A stretch of 64,000 nt of DNA from Penelope pileata (taxonomy: Eukaryota; Chordata; Aves; Galliformes; Cracidae). The notes under the pieces are model-generated. The model ran no database searches. It worked only from the letters and a program-made list of their open reading frames with translations, and was not told the DNA's origin. The stretch's first letter is position 1. Each line of letters starts with the position of its first letter. A program made the position numbers and the translations under genes. Shown here in pieces: positions 52,001 to 63,902 of the stretch. The stretch covers positions 224,258 through 288,257 of the forward strand of contig WBMW01003834.1 in the NCBI GenBank assembly GCA_013396635.1. The letters run 5' to 3'.

Positions 52001-55000
52001 TAGAAACAAGATCTTCAAAAACAGTTAGAATCAAAGTGTATTAGGTTTATCTTCTGCTTTTTCTGTGAAGTAACTTTTCCTCTTGGATTCACGCTCTGTC
52101 CATTACTATTCTGCAGCGCAGCACCATTTAGCAGTTTCCACCAAATTCCCCTGGATCCTGTTGGTTTTATATTGAGAAACTTGAAAAGGCAAAGCCATCT
52201 ATGTGGAAGTTGCCAAAATAAAGAACACTTCAGACAAGAATGATATTGAATTCTACGTTCTCTGATAGTTTTATTTCATTCTCCCTCAAAACTCAAACGG
52301 GTAAAACTAACTTGAGAGTTTTATGGGTAGTGTTGTAGGAGGATCACATGCAATCCTTAAAATACATGAATTCCACTCATGTATTTTCAGCTGACACAAG
52401 AATCAAGGCAAATCGCCGCAACTTCATAAGCATATAGGACTTACTATAAAATGCCTTCCTATCAAAGTGATTTGAGAGACATGATGCCCACACCGCTTAA
52501 GAACTGCCAAACATACCCATCCCAGTGCCACAGCAACTGCTCATTGGGAGGTACATCCCCATCACAGCCACACCAAGTAAGGGCCATTGAGGATTTAGCA
52601 GTATGTTCACCCTTTCACACAAGGTGCCACTGAATTGCCTTGTATCTGTGGAAAATAAAAGCCTGCTAACATTTGTAAGGAAAATAGCACCAAAACAAAC
52701 ATGAAAACTACAACCATCTTCCTCAAATTCTTACATTCAGATGAATGGGTTTCTGTTTAAGACAGTGGAGAACATCGACACCTCACACCGCGAGAAACGG
52801 GGCATGTCATTTCACCGTTCCAAATCCTGCCAGTGGTATTTCTTGCTCTATAAGTAGCCCACTGGCACCATTCCTGCAGAAGACCAACCTACTAAACCAC
52901 AGCACGGCATCAGCTCAGGGTCACAAGCTGTTCTGACACCAGCAGCTGACCTAGAAGAGTGTCCGACATCAGAGACGTTGAATAACAGCTTCTCAGATGG
53001 CAGGAGACTGAAAAGGTTACAAATTCTGAACGTGTTGGCTAAGAAATATGTTTCTGCAGCTGCAAGGAAAAAAGATGATCTGAACATGGAGAAGAGAGGA
53101 GAATTCTTGCAGGCAGGTAAGGGGTAGGGAACATGGACAGTCCTTCACTGTACAAGCAAATAAGACACTGTCAGCCTGTTCTTGAATTAAACTACACAAA
53201 CGTTACAGGAATTTTAGTAACAGCTAAAATAAGTTCAAAATAATACCGAATGCAACAGAAAACATTGATCTTCTTTGGGACAAAGACCAAAATGTCAGGC
53301 TATTTCTTTAGGTAATGAATATTCCAGACTACCAAAGCCAGAAGATGCTGTTTTGATCTGCATTCTTCTGCAGAACTGATTAAAAAAGAAATTACATTTC
53401 TCAACATCTGGTGAAAGATCAGGTTTCCAAGGAGATGGAGTCTGGGCCTTGGATAAGTAGCCTTACTGTATTTTTCCAATGAGCTGAGGTAAAAAAACGC
53501 AGGTGCAATGTGCAGCTCATGCCAGTGAGCTATCCAGCTCGCTCAGTGTGAAGTTCAATTAAATACACACCACATGTTATTTGACAACATTCAAAGCGAT
53601 TAACTGCAGATAAAAACAACTTGATATTCAAAATGCGGATCTCTTCCTCCCTTCCACAGAAAGCAAATCTGCAAAAAAACTTATGTTGGTTTTCTAAGCA
53701 ACTCAATGCACTAACTCCTTAAAGGAAAAGCATCTTCACCTTGTTCACTGCATCATTCCGCGTTCTGTTTCAGGGTCCTGGGTTGTACCCATGTAACACC
53801 ACAGGAATACACAGAAGCCATATGCAGGGATCTCTGGGGTTGTTTTGCTGTTGTTTACACCACACAAATGACCCCTTGCATTTGATCTAGCTACACCTGA
53901 ATGTATTTATGACTATAATGCCAGACAAACACAGGCATGTGTGCGTATACACAACAAGCAGTGTATACCCCTGCCCTATGCTTTCAGCCCACTACCTCAA
54001 CCTACAGCACCTCCTAAAAACAAGGAAAGATCCAGACTAGAAGCTCCTTCAGTGCTTTTAAAAAAGCCACAAAACACCTCACTTGCTTCTTTAAGCACCT
54101 CCAAAACACAGACCCCAACTTCTATAGAATGATCAGATTTCACCAACTGTAAAGGGTGATGTTCAGTTCACAGAGTTCAGCATTACATTTAGCCAAACCA
54201 TTGTTCTAGCCCCAAGTTATCAAAGCACGATAACAAAGTGAAAGTTTCAAACCACATGTAAGAATGTCAAGTACAGAACCTTTAAGTATTCTTTGCGTTC
54301 CGTAAACTTACTGAGAACAAGGAAGCCATGCAAGCTTCAAAATACGTATTTATTTTGGGCTTTTCTTTGCAATCATTTGCGTATGACTTTACACGTTTTC
54401 TGTCGACAGCTTTCCAGAGAAACCTAAACTCTCCTAATATTGGGAGACAGAACTAATTGCTTTTCCATTCTTTTCTGCTCTCTTTCAAAAGCACTCTATG
54501 GGCAAATCTGGTGACAGAGGTTAAAAGTGAAAAGCATACACGTTACAGAGCTAAAAAAATCCTCTGAGGGATCCACTAGATTCAGCTTGCTTGACCTGAC
54601 AACTCCACTCCTTCAGGTCTTCCCGCACCTCCTGTCAAGCCGTTAGCACACAGACAACCGGCTCTGTGTTGAAAACAAAATATTGAAGTTGAGCACGAAA
54701 ACACTGCTTTTGCATTCATCTAAATTAATTAGCCTACATGTCTCTGTCTTTCCAGTGTGCCTGATGGCAATTTGCTTTTAAAAATGGTCTTACTCATCTG
54801 CAGCAAGCAGGCTGCAGCTATCACTTAGGTCTCAGCTTTGTCATTACAGCCCTGGAAAGCGTCAAGGAACGGTGTGTAACTGAGCTCTGCCAAGTTAATC
54901 CAATGAACATTCATCTGTTCCCATTCCTGGGTTCCCAAAAGAATCTTTGAGAGCACATACTTGGAGGGCAGAACGTCTCCAGTAAGCAGGCCCTATAGAC

Positions 55001-56000
55001 ATCCCCTTCCTGACAGCCCTCAGCAACAGCCCCAAGCACGGCAGCTTTCCCTCAGCTCCTATGTACCTGCAGGGTCAGCCCCAGGTGCCCTGGTACCAAC
55101 CTGGAGCCCACCCTGCTTCACCCCCTGCCGCTGCCATGTGGACAGGCAATGGCCACGCACCGTGCCAAGAGAACAGGGGATGAAACAGCACGTTCATCTA
55201 CAACCACCACATCTTCTTGTTATCTTACAGTCCACTTCCACATGGAGATGTAAAACCATGAATGGTCAAGAGAAGCACAAGCCCACAACGATTAGAAGCA
55301 ATGAAGATTCTCCCCTGATAGGGGAATATTGTTTACAACACAGGTGAGAACCCTACAGCTCCTGTCAGTGTGAGCAGCTCTTTGCGTGTTCCTGGAGCAA
55401 CAAAATGCTTTCCTGGGGGCAGTTTGCCTTCAGCTTTGCGCAGGACCACGCAGCGGGACGCAGGCAGCACCGGGAGGCAGACAAGCAGCCCTGCTTGCTG
55501 CTGCCCGGGCACCGGCCGCGGCCTGCTGCCGCCAGCTGCTCCTGCTCAGCTCCCCTCGGCGTCCCCCCGGCAAGGGGAAGCCAGGCAGGTGGGGATGGGC
55601 GCTCCATCCGACCCGCTGGAAAGGAATCAAGGTGAAGTTTCATTCCAAACGCCCAAAGACATTCCGAGGAAATTTCTCCGGAAAGCCTGAATGAATTTTG
55701 CAAAGATTTGATTCCCAGTCACCCCACGAGACGGCCCCCACCTGCGGCCGCTCCCGCCTCGGGCACCGGGCGGGCCCAAGCGCTGCCGCGAGCACTGTGC
55801 CTCCGGGAGCGGGCGAACACCCATTGGATTCCTCCCCGTTATTTCGGAGTACCAAAACCTTTCCAGAACCGCCAGCATCGAGGCGCCGGAGTGACAGAAA
55901 TCACAGCACCGAAGAGGCACACGGACATTCCCCCCCATACACACACGAACCTGCAGAGCCCCGACCCCGGGGGCCGCCTCAGCGCTCCCCACGCGGCTCC

Positions 56001-56022
56001 GGGCCCCGCGGGCAGGGCCGGG
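56001..56022 (+). promoter_or_regulatory. Putative G-quadruplex motif
   Basis: Four GGG runs on the + strand at 56001-56003, 56010-56012, 56015-56017 and 56020-56022, with loops of 6, 2 and 2 nt. The motif lies on the template strand of BMAL1 just downstream of the RORE pair. Formation is predicted, not shown. Confidence 0.5.
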
Positions 56023-56177
56023 CCGCCCGAACCCCGGCCCGCGGCACCACGACGGGCGGCTCCGCTCCGGGCTCGCCGTAACGCCTCGGGGCCCCGAGAC
56101 CCACGGAGAGACACGCACCCCTCCCGCCGCCCTCCGCGCCCCGGNGAGCGGCGCCCGGCGCAGGCAGCCCCCGTCCC

Positions 56178-56190
56178 TGACCTACTTTCC
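56178..56190 (-). promoter_or_regulatory. RORE 2 (GGAAAGTAGGTCA)
   Basis: On the BMAL1 strand this reads GGAAAGTAGGTCAGGGACGG, a perfect match to WAWNTRGGTCA, 42 bp downstream of RORE 1. It is expected to be the stronger ROR/REV-ERB site of the pair. Confidence 0.9.
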
Positions 56191-56219
56191 GCCTGGCTTG
56201 CCACCCAACGGCGCACCAC

Positions 56220-56232
56220 TAACCTACTTTCC
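56220..56232 (-). promoter_or_regulatory. RORE 1 (GGAAAGTAGGTTA)
   Basis: On the BMAL1 strand this reads GGAAAGTAGGTTAG, the upstream member of the pair. The half-site is GGTTA instead of GGTCA, which is also the variant I recall for the upstream site in mouse Bmal1. Such sites bind ROR activators and REV-ERB repressors. Confidence 0.85.
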
Positions 56233-56234
56233 AG

Positions 56235-56402
56235 CCAATGGCACCCTCCTCCGGCCCCGCGCCGGACGCGCCCGCCCGCCAACGGGAGCGCGGCTCCCCG
56301 GCGGCCTCGTCCAATGGGCAGCCGGCAGCGGGGCAACGCCCGCCCTCCCGAGCAGCGGTGGATCCGCGGGTCCTCCCGGTGCGCTGGCCAATCGGGGCGG
56401 CG
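56235..56402 (-). promoter_or_regulatory. Three CCAAT boxes (NF-Y type)
   Basis: CCAAT occurs on the + strand at 56235-56239, 56311-56315 and 56398-56402, spaced 76 and 87 bp and all in one orientation, immediately upstream of the ROREs. NF-Y binding is the usual reading of such arrays in TATA-less promoters. Confidence 0.6.
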
Positions 56403-56704
56403 GACGGGAGCTCTGGTCCCTCCCCCCGGCTGCGGGCGCGGAGCCCCGGATGTGGCGGTGGCGGCGGTTAAAGCTGTTGGGCGCGAGCGGCTGGCGCGTG
56501 GTCTCTGCTGCTCCGGCCTCGCGCCGCGGCGTTCCCGCCTCCTGCATCGCTCGCGTGAGAGCGGGCTACGCCCTGATGTCACCGCTGCTGCCTGCCCGCC
56601 TCAGGGGCGAGGGGAGAGCGCCCTTCAGTGCGCGGTGCAGTCCTCAGTGCCCCAGCACCGCCCCGGGGCCGCGTCGTGCTGCCAGCGGCGATAGCTCTAT
56701 CCCA

Positions 56705-56710
56705 CACGTG
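56705..56710. promoter_or_regulatory. E-box CACGTG at the upstream edge of the CpG island
   Basis: A canonical palindromic E-box about 0.5 kb upstream of the presumed BMAL1 start. It could take CLOCK:BMAL1 or USF, but a single site is weak evidence. Confidence 0.35.
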
Positions 56711-58590
56711 AGAGAAAGGTCAGTGGCAGAGCACAGAGCGGCGTCTGCTGCACCATTTCGGAGTCTAAATTTAGCTAATCCGCGCAGCAATGCTGGCGCA
56801 TAGGGCGGATGTGTCGCAAGAGGATAATCGCAGCTCAGGTGCTTTCAAATGCAAACGCGGTCCCAGTGCCGCTGTGGCATTGCTACATCGGGTTGTCATT
56901 GCTACAATGTAATTGTCCCGGCGTTTCCTGTCCTGAGGTGGCACACCGCAGCTGTCGGGCTCACACCCCGCCAGCAGAGAACCTTGGGCTGTGGTGTTAC
57001 TGCCTCACAGAGCAGCTGTGCTAAGAGCAGGGTGCAGTTGGGGTGTGATCACCTCACAGAGCAGCTGTGGTGATCCCAGTCCCCTCTCCCTGAGGTTTGG
57101 TTTCCCCCTCACCAGGATGCAGGCAATGCATGGCACTTGCTGGCTGCAAACATCCCGTTTGTGTCTGGATGATCCCACTCAGAACAATGTGAATGATATG
57201 TATTAGCTGGATGAAAATGTACACCATGAAAGAAAGAGAATAAAACGCATCTTAATTCAGCAACCGTTCTAGTGCTTGGGTTCTTTTTAGTGCACAGAAG
57301 TAACGGAGGTGGAGAAATCTCCTTGACTACTTCTTTCTCACAAGTTTTTGTAGTTCCCATCAACCCACCTGTGGAAGTCATCTCCCTTTTGCATTCAGTC
57401 ACACACTGTCTGCCTTAATGAGCCCAGTGAGTGTGGCAGGAACTGATGCCAGGAGTAATGATTTCTCCTTGTGTCTCTAGGGAAGCAGCTTAGCAGGGCC
57501 AGATGTCATGCTTCTCAGTAAATGATTGTATTCAACTATTTTATACTGTAGTTTCTATTTATGAGATATTAAAGGAAATAAGAGCATCTGGTTAATCAAA
57601 TTCTGATTTTCCCCACTTGATGATGTATACCAATCCCATTCTTAAAATTCTAAGTTCAATGCAGGGAAATTCTCTCTGTAGGCCAATAAGGTGTTTTATA
57701 GCTAACTATTACACCTTCAAAATTTTAAGGTTACAAAGTTTGTCACTGAAGAGCTAAGAAAGCACAAGTTGAAGCTTAATGAGATCTGAGTTCCACTACA
57801 GCCACCAGGAAAGAGTTGGCATTCTCCTTCTAGCATGTCTGTAAAGACAGGAAGCAGATAAAAGAGGTAAGGCTTAAGCACAGGTAGGGTACTTTTTTCA
57901 TAAAGGGTAATTCCTGAAGGAGCACTTGAAACTGAGATGATGCCACGAACTGTGGAACCTGCTGGAGAGACCAGCTCCATCACGTGCTCTGCCCAGGGCA
58001 CTGTGCATAGGTTCTCCTTTCTCAATAGCATTTCCTCATCCAGCCAACTCTGACATGATTATATTTCAGAATTTATGCTATTTTTAAGAAGGCAGTAAAT
58101 TGCAAATTAATGAGTAACTTAGCTGCCTCCTTAACTACATAAGCATGAATGATTACACCATGCTTACACATCAAAATTTGGACTCATATCTGACTTAAAA
58201 TTATGACTCTGAGACAGGAGGAAAGTCTGCTGTGTGATGATTGCGCTGAAAATTGTGATTGTTGATAGGATATGGGAACAACTAGCGTGTGTTCCAACCG
58301 ATTGATTCTTTTTTTTTTTAACTGTATTCATATTTGAATGCTACAGTAACCGCTTCCCGTCTTAGATTTTTGACTTTATATCAAGAAGAGTAGGGGGTAT
58401 GACCTTTATTAAATGCAGCCTACCTAAGGCAGGGCACGGCTTTATATCAGTGGTTTCACTTCAGAATCTGCAATTTTTCCTTTTTTTCCCTTAATCTAGA
58501 TATCTAGTTACATGCACAAAAAGGAGTCTGCTTTCCAAAATAACCCAAATCCTGCTAGTTTTTTGCTAGCTCCCCCCCCCCCACCCCCCC
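56711..58590. other. Intergenic DNA upstream of BMAL1
   Basis: No coding exon or RNA gene is supported. An AATAAA hexamer at 57239-57244 could end a short divergent promoter transcript, but nothing else supports one. The stretch ends in a poly-C run (58571-58590) at the gap edge. Confidence 0.7.
57003..57069 (+). repeat. 18-bp direct repeat, 49-bp period
   Basis: CCTCACAGAGCAGCTGTG occurs at 57003-57020 and again at 57052-57069, at the edge of the CpG-island flank. The second copy is bordered by the inverted ends GATCACC and GGTGATC. Confidence 0.8.
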
Positions 58591-59232
58591 NNNNNNNNNN
58601 NNNNNNNNNNNNNNNNNNNNNNNNNNNNNNNNNNNNNNNNNNNNNNNNNNNNNNNNNNNNNNNNNNNNNNNNNNNNNNNNNNNNNNNNNNNNNNNNNNNN
58701 NNNNNNNNNNNNNNNNNNNNNNNNNNNNNNNNNNNNNNNNNNNNNNNNNNNNNNNNNNNNNNNNNNNNNNNNNNNNNNNNNNNNNNNNNNNNNNNNNNNN
58801 NNNNNNNNNNNNNNNNNNNNNNNNNNNNNNNNNNNNNNNNNNNNNNNNNNNNNNNNNNNNNNNNNNNNNNNNNNNNNNNNNNNNNNNNNNNNNNNNNNNN
58901 NNNNNNNNNNNNNNNNNNNNNNNNNNNNNNNNNNNNNNNNNNNNNNNNNNNNNNNNNNNNNNNNNNNNNNNNNNNNNNNNNNNNNNNNNNNNNNNNNNNN
59001 NNNNNNNNNNNNNNNNNNNNNNNNNNNNNNNNNNNNNNNNNNNNNNNNNNNNNNNNNNNNNNNNNNNNNNNNNNNNNNNNNNNNNNNNNNNNNNNNNNNN
59101 NNNNNNNNNNNNNNNNNNNNNNNNNNNNNNNNNNNNNNNNNNNNNNNNNNNNNNNNNNNNNNNNNNNNNNNNNNNNNNNNNNNNNNNNNNNNNNNNNNNN
59201 NNNNNNNNNNNNNNNNNNNNNNNNNNNNNNNN
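58591..59232. other. Assembly gap (642 N)
   Basis: A block of undetermined bases. Apparent open frames crossing it are artefacts. The left edge is a nearly pure C tract, which suggests that sequencing or assembly failed on a homopolymer or G-rich structure. Confidence 0.99.
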
Positions 59233-61274
59233 GCTGAAACATGATTCATAACCCCAATTAGAATTATCGAAGGAGGCACTTTTCTGTGTCTTTGAAGCAT
59301 GGATTTTGTAGTATAGTTTGGAGATACTGTTTTACATGTTTATTTTTTACTGTCTTCTAAAAAATGTTCAAGATACACAGTATGTATTAAGACCTAACTG
59401 TACTTTAGATTTTAACCACCTGCTTTTTGTTTATAGATTTTCTGATATGCAATATTTACTTGCCCATCTTACCCTTCTATCTAATCTCTTCTTCAATTTG
59501 ACTCTTAGAAATTTACTATGACATACAAGCTATGATCTTATCTGCAGCAGGGGTATCAGAAGCTCACAGAAAGTTAGCACAACCTAGCAAATGGCATACT
59601 TGGACTCTTGCTCTGCCTTTACAAAACCTAGAAAAGGCCATATTTCTCACCTTGTTGCATATGCTTCAACCTAGTTAGAGCTTGTTACTGTCAGCAGACT
59701 CAAAAAAAAAAAAAGCCCTTAGTGATGTTCTGTTTCTTATAGTCTATCACATCTCATGTGTGACTGACTCAAAATCTCCTTAAGTCAAGAGTTTTGTCTC
59801 AATGTGCTTTTGCTAACTCATTCCTCTCACAGTTCCTCTAACTCTTGAGAAATTACAATACACAAGCCAGGCAAATATTAGGGTTTTTCTCCTTTTGTTT
59901 GTAGAAACACATGTCAATTTAGCAAGTGTATAATTACTCCTACCACAATATTTCTAAATTTCCACATTAAAAATAATAAAACCAAATGTAAAGCAATAAA
60001 TGTTGACTTTTCCATGTGCCTGCTTCCTTCTGAGCTTTTAGAAATCCATTCTTCATCCTTACAACCTTTCTCCTAATTTCAGAGGCTGGAAACTTATTTC
60101 AGGGGAAAAAAAAAAAAAAAAAGGGGGAGAGAGCAAGAGAGAGGAAGATAGTTCTTATACAGTCCATTGATTTCAGCCCCAGGGTCTCTAAGAACACCAA
60201 TTAATATTCTGAGACTCAATAGGAACTCACAAGAGTTGGCAACCCAATGTCTGGCAACATAACAAGAACAGGAAGAAGAATCTAATGAGAAAAATGAGGT
60301 TAAGGCCAGAGAGTTAAGAAATTCCAAGTATTACTCTGCAATATTTGTTCAATCTTCGTGGAAAGCTCAGGAAGAATAATTAGTGTTATCTGGATTCAAA
60401 CATATTGGAAGTTGAAGCATTTTCAGAGTTTATCCCTTCATTAAAATATATGGAATGTCTCTAGTGTTTCCAAGACTGGAAGTGTCTGAACTGAAGGAAA
60501 GATAGCAAATTTTAAACATGTTAATAAAATTTTAATAAATAAAATATCTTAAATGAAGAATCGTAAATGCTATAGAAAGACAGCCTCTTTAAGGAAATTT
60601 TTCCACTGGGGTTTTTCTTCCTACCTTCTTTCCTAAAGTTTACTAAAATTTTACTATTTTTACTGATAAATAAAAAAACTTCAACCATTCCTACAGCAAT
60701 TTTGATTCAACTCCATATTACTTTCTCTCTTTTATGAATCACATATAAACCTAGGGGTAGCTGGTATAAGATTCCTCCCCACAAAAAACTTCTAGCAGCT
60801 ATTTTGTTGAAACAGAATTAAACTAAAGACACTCTTGTAATTGCTGGCTTCATTTCTGTATAAGTTATTGAGCACCTTAAGAGCCAGGGTGACATTTTAC
60901 CATCTTTTCTTGGGAGAGGATGTTATAATTTTTTAAAGCTTCATTTAAGAAGAGCAGGATCTATCAAATTGTAAGCTAAATTTCGCAGAATAGCCACAGC
61001 AAGGCAGCACATATGCAGCTGCAACTTGACATGAGGGTAAGTATCAAGAAAAAAAAACAGTAGCAAGAATTTTCCTTTTGATAATGAACTGAACAGAGAA
61101 AAGTTTTTAATGAACCTTGATTTGTTTTAAGGAATAAATAAGCAGAATCAGTTTAAGAGAAAGGGATTGCCAGACTTGTAAATGCCGTCTAAACATTTCA
61201 AGAGTCTTCTTTTTTGTAAGTAATTAATAGTCACAAACACACAAACAGTATTACTTAAGTGAGTATAATGACCC

Positions 61275-61385
61275 CCCCTGTTTACAGATATGAAAAACAA
61301 GCCTGAAGATTAAATGAGTTGGCCAGGGTTACACCCACATAATAAGTCAGAGGCAAAGCCACAGTTACAACCAGAGTACCTTGCT
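61275..61385 (+). mobile_element. Probable ancient MIR/CORE-type SINE remnant
   Basis: The order of short blocks follows the MIR core: CCTGTTTACAGATATGAAAA, AAGCCTGAAGATTAAATGAG, TTGGCCAGGGTTACACCCAC, ATAATAAGTCAGAGGCAAAG. In the MIR consensus the matching order is cccattttacagatgagga, then gaggttaagtgacttgcc, then ggtcacac and taagtggcagagcc. It is highly diverged, and boundaries are approximate. Confidence 0.55.
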
Positions 61386-63871
61386 GACAGCTTTCAAAGG
61401 AGTTTGGTAAGCCACTCAGTACCCCTGATTATTTTTTCATATCACTCACTCAAAATGTTTTAGCTATTTTCCAAATACCTGGAAAACATGATGTTTGCAA
61501 ACATATTCTGAACAGCTATGAAATATTTAAAAGCTAGGATCTTGGTTCTATTTTCACTTAGTGCTCATAAAACCTATCAAAACAGATCACTTAACAATCC
61601 AGTTTTATTAGAGGATGTAATGATTTAAAATAATTGAAATAACAATTCATTCCTTTAGGATTTCCATATTGACAGGCTGTAATATGACAGTGGAACAATG
61701 ATTTTATGGTATTTCATCTTTAATCAGACCTTATTCTGACATTCTTAATTCTTACACAGTCAGAACTTGCCACTGATTTCACACCGATTCCATTAGGCAT
61801 TTGGAGTAAGGCCTACAAGGCTAAGCATGTCAAAGGCTGTACCTCAACATTACATATCTGTACTCCTGACAGTGTTTTAAAGTAACATGCTTTCTAAGTT
61901 GTGATGAGCTGTAGACAGGATCTATCTTTCACAGCAAAAGAGCAGTGCATCTTTTTTGTTCACAGTAAGCTTTAATTTCTACATTATCTACAGATAAATG
62001 TTATTTAAGTAGTCTATTAAACATTGTGTTGCTGCATAATAATGTTAGAGAAACAACCTTTTTGTTGTCAGAGAAGACAAACACAGAGAATACTTTTTTA
62101 AATACAGAGCAAAAGCAGACAATTTCTGAGGCTTATATCAACCAGTAGGTGTGCCTGGCTTGTTGTAAATTGGAAAGCTGGGAGGGCTCCATCTTGTTAC
62201 TAGTTCATGTAGAAACACAGGAAGTAGTTAGGGAAGGTTTTGCTCTTGTTCCGAGTTGTTCTGAATTCCAAGAGTTATTCAGCCAAGCACATGAATCACA
62301 AAGCAGACTAGAAGGGAGTTTCTGACTGTGGTATGAAAACAACAAAAACATTTTAAAGATTGAATAGTCAAACAGTTTGGTACTTTTGTTCTGCTGCAGA
62401 TTTTTCTTGGAGAATAGCTACTCTGGGAATATTTGATAATGCAAAGCCTTAGTGCATGAAATGTGAAATTTATATAAGAGATACTATCTTACTCATCAGC
62501 TGCTCTATTTTAAGCCCTGCTCAGCATTGGGACTTTCATTTTGTGATCTATTTGGACAGCAGCTGGCACATTAGAGTGGTATGTCAGCTGGCATCTTCAC
62601 AATCTAAAGGATACTTAACCCTGTAAAATCTATTCTCCTAGTTGTGCTCAGTCACTCATTATTTCTTAGTGTGTTGTTTTTTCTCATGTACTTTTTTTGT
62701 CCATTTCATGTTAAAATAAAGGTCAGTGTGTCAGCAGCATTGAAGTTAGTCCGTAATAATGTTTTGCTATGCTGTGATGTGATCAAAATATATCTATACA
62801 CACACAGCAAATCCTATTAAATGGATGTGGCATTTCAGTGCCTGAAAAAGGCAACAAAAAAGAATCCATAGTAACGTATGTTGGGGATGAATTCCAGTGA
62901 CTAGCACAAATAGCAGAGAAGACTGTATAAATTATATACACAGACAAGCTATATATATGATGTAGATCTACTTGGAAGAATTTACACTGCATAAATATCA
63001 AATGGATGCCAAGCTGCAGCCTAATTCCAAAATCTAGCAATTAGACAGGTAGCTTGCAAATCGCCATAAAATTCTAGAACTTCACCTGCCTATTCATGTG
63101 GGCAGAAGTCAGTCTTTGTGGATGTTAAATCCCAGTGATCTCTAAAAAACAACAAAGTATTGATGACCGGATAAAGACACCTGTTCCCAAAGGTGCTTTG
63201 GAAAAAGACTGGTGAGAAGACAGGACAAAATATGGGCACTATCTGTATATGTCAGGCATTGAACATTGTCACATCAAATATGAAGTTACATGTCCAGCCA
63301 CCTTACAATGTTTTTCCTTGCCCTCCTCCATGTTTATGGGCCATCCCTGGGCCCCACCACCCTGAGCCCTGATATTGTCACTTGAATTGCATGTTTGAAA
63401 GCTGTACGCTAGCGTATGTGAGCGGTGGGAACCAAATCGGTAGGTACCAGAATGTCATGCTAATGAGTGCAGGCATGGTGTGAGTAATTCCACTCTTTTC
63501 TCAGTAGAAAAATCCTGACTTTGAAAGGTAGTAATTAGTGATAAAGTTGCAGGCCACTTTTCCTTGAATGTTTTCTTTCACCTATGAGAGAACTGTTGTC
63601 CGTTGTGTTTTGTATATTTAGCTGACCATGCCTTTTGAAATTGTTAAGTACCAATGTCACAATAAATAGATTCTCAACAGGACTGTTGCTACAATAGTCT
63701 TGGGTTTTAATTGTAGGGATTTAATAAAGGAAGACAGGAGGACTTTAATCTTCACTTCTTCACCATTAGTGATGGCCAGGACTTTCTACATCATGACTCA
63801 TATGTTCTGCTCTACTTTCATGCTGGATTTGCATCAGCCACTCTTTTCTTCTGAAGTTACACAAACTAGAG

Positions 63872-63902
63872 ACCCAGAACTTACTAGAACCCAGAACTTA
63901 CT
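63872..63902 (+). repeat. 14-bp near-tandem repeat
   Basis: ACCCAGAACTTACT occurs at 63872-63885 and 63889-63902, separated by three bases. It is a simple local duplication. Confidence 0.8.

Larger units (their letters stand above)
32410..55742 (-). other. ARNTL: Large first intron of BMAL1 (5' limit uncertain)
   Basis: About 23 kb lie between the initiator exon and the CpG-island promoter. The intron is AT-rich with no supported coding frame; small open frames on both strands look random. Known contents are the CR1 copies near 32.5-33.3 kb, a motif cluster at 36991-37079 and A/T homopolymers near 49.64, 51.27 and 51.54 kb. Additional 5'UTR exons, which mammals have, may lie here, but I could not identify any from sequence alone. 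Confidence 0.7.
56100..56420 (-). promoter_or_regulatory. ARNTL: BMAL1 core promoter region
   Basis: The region is placed by the two ROREs, which in mammals lie next to the BMAL1 start site, and by three upstream CCAAT boxes (ATTGG on the gene strand) at 56239-56235, 56315-56311 and 56402-56398. The exact start site cannot be read. Candidate first-exon donors downstream are GGG|GTGCGT (after 56119), CAG|GTTCGT (after 55951) and CAG|GTGGGG (after 55742). Confidence 0.75.
55430..56700. promoter_or_regulatory. CpG island over the BMAL1 promoter
   Basis: A sharp rise in GC content and CpG density marks this block within AT-rich flanks. It contains CCAAT boxes, GC boxes and the RORE pair, and no TATA box. 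Housekeeping-style CpG-island promoters are known for BMAL1. The limits are by eye. Confidence 0.85.

Noticed and set aside
12255..53547. 15-mer TCCAGCTCGCTCAGT shared near 12.26 kb and 53.53 kb
   Set aside because: About two 15-base matches are expected by chance in 64 kb, and similarity stops at the ends of the match.
55708..56694. 328-codon open frame and several overlapping frames on both strands in the GC-rich block
   Set aside because: Long stop-free frames occur in every phase of CpG islands because stop codons are AT-rich. The translations are Arg/Pro/Ala low-complexity, one contains an N, and no domain is visible.
57239..57244. AATAAA as the end of a divergent transcript from the BMAL1 promoter
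   Set aside because: A lone hexamer in AT-rich DNA is common, and no exon, splice pair or conserved frame supports such a transcript.
36993..57986. Six CACGTG E-boxes (36993, 39305, 45001, 50243, 56705, 57981) as an E-box array
   Set aside because: A random 64-kb sequence should hold several CACGTG sites even after CpG depletion. They are scattered, with no tandem E1-E2 spacing.
58508..59300. Open frames of about 240 codons across 58.5-59.3 kb
   Set aside because: They consist almost wholly of undetermined bases from the assembly gap.
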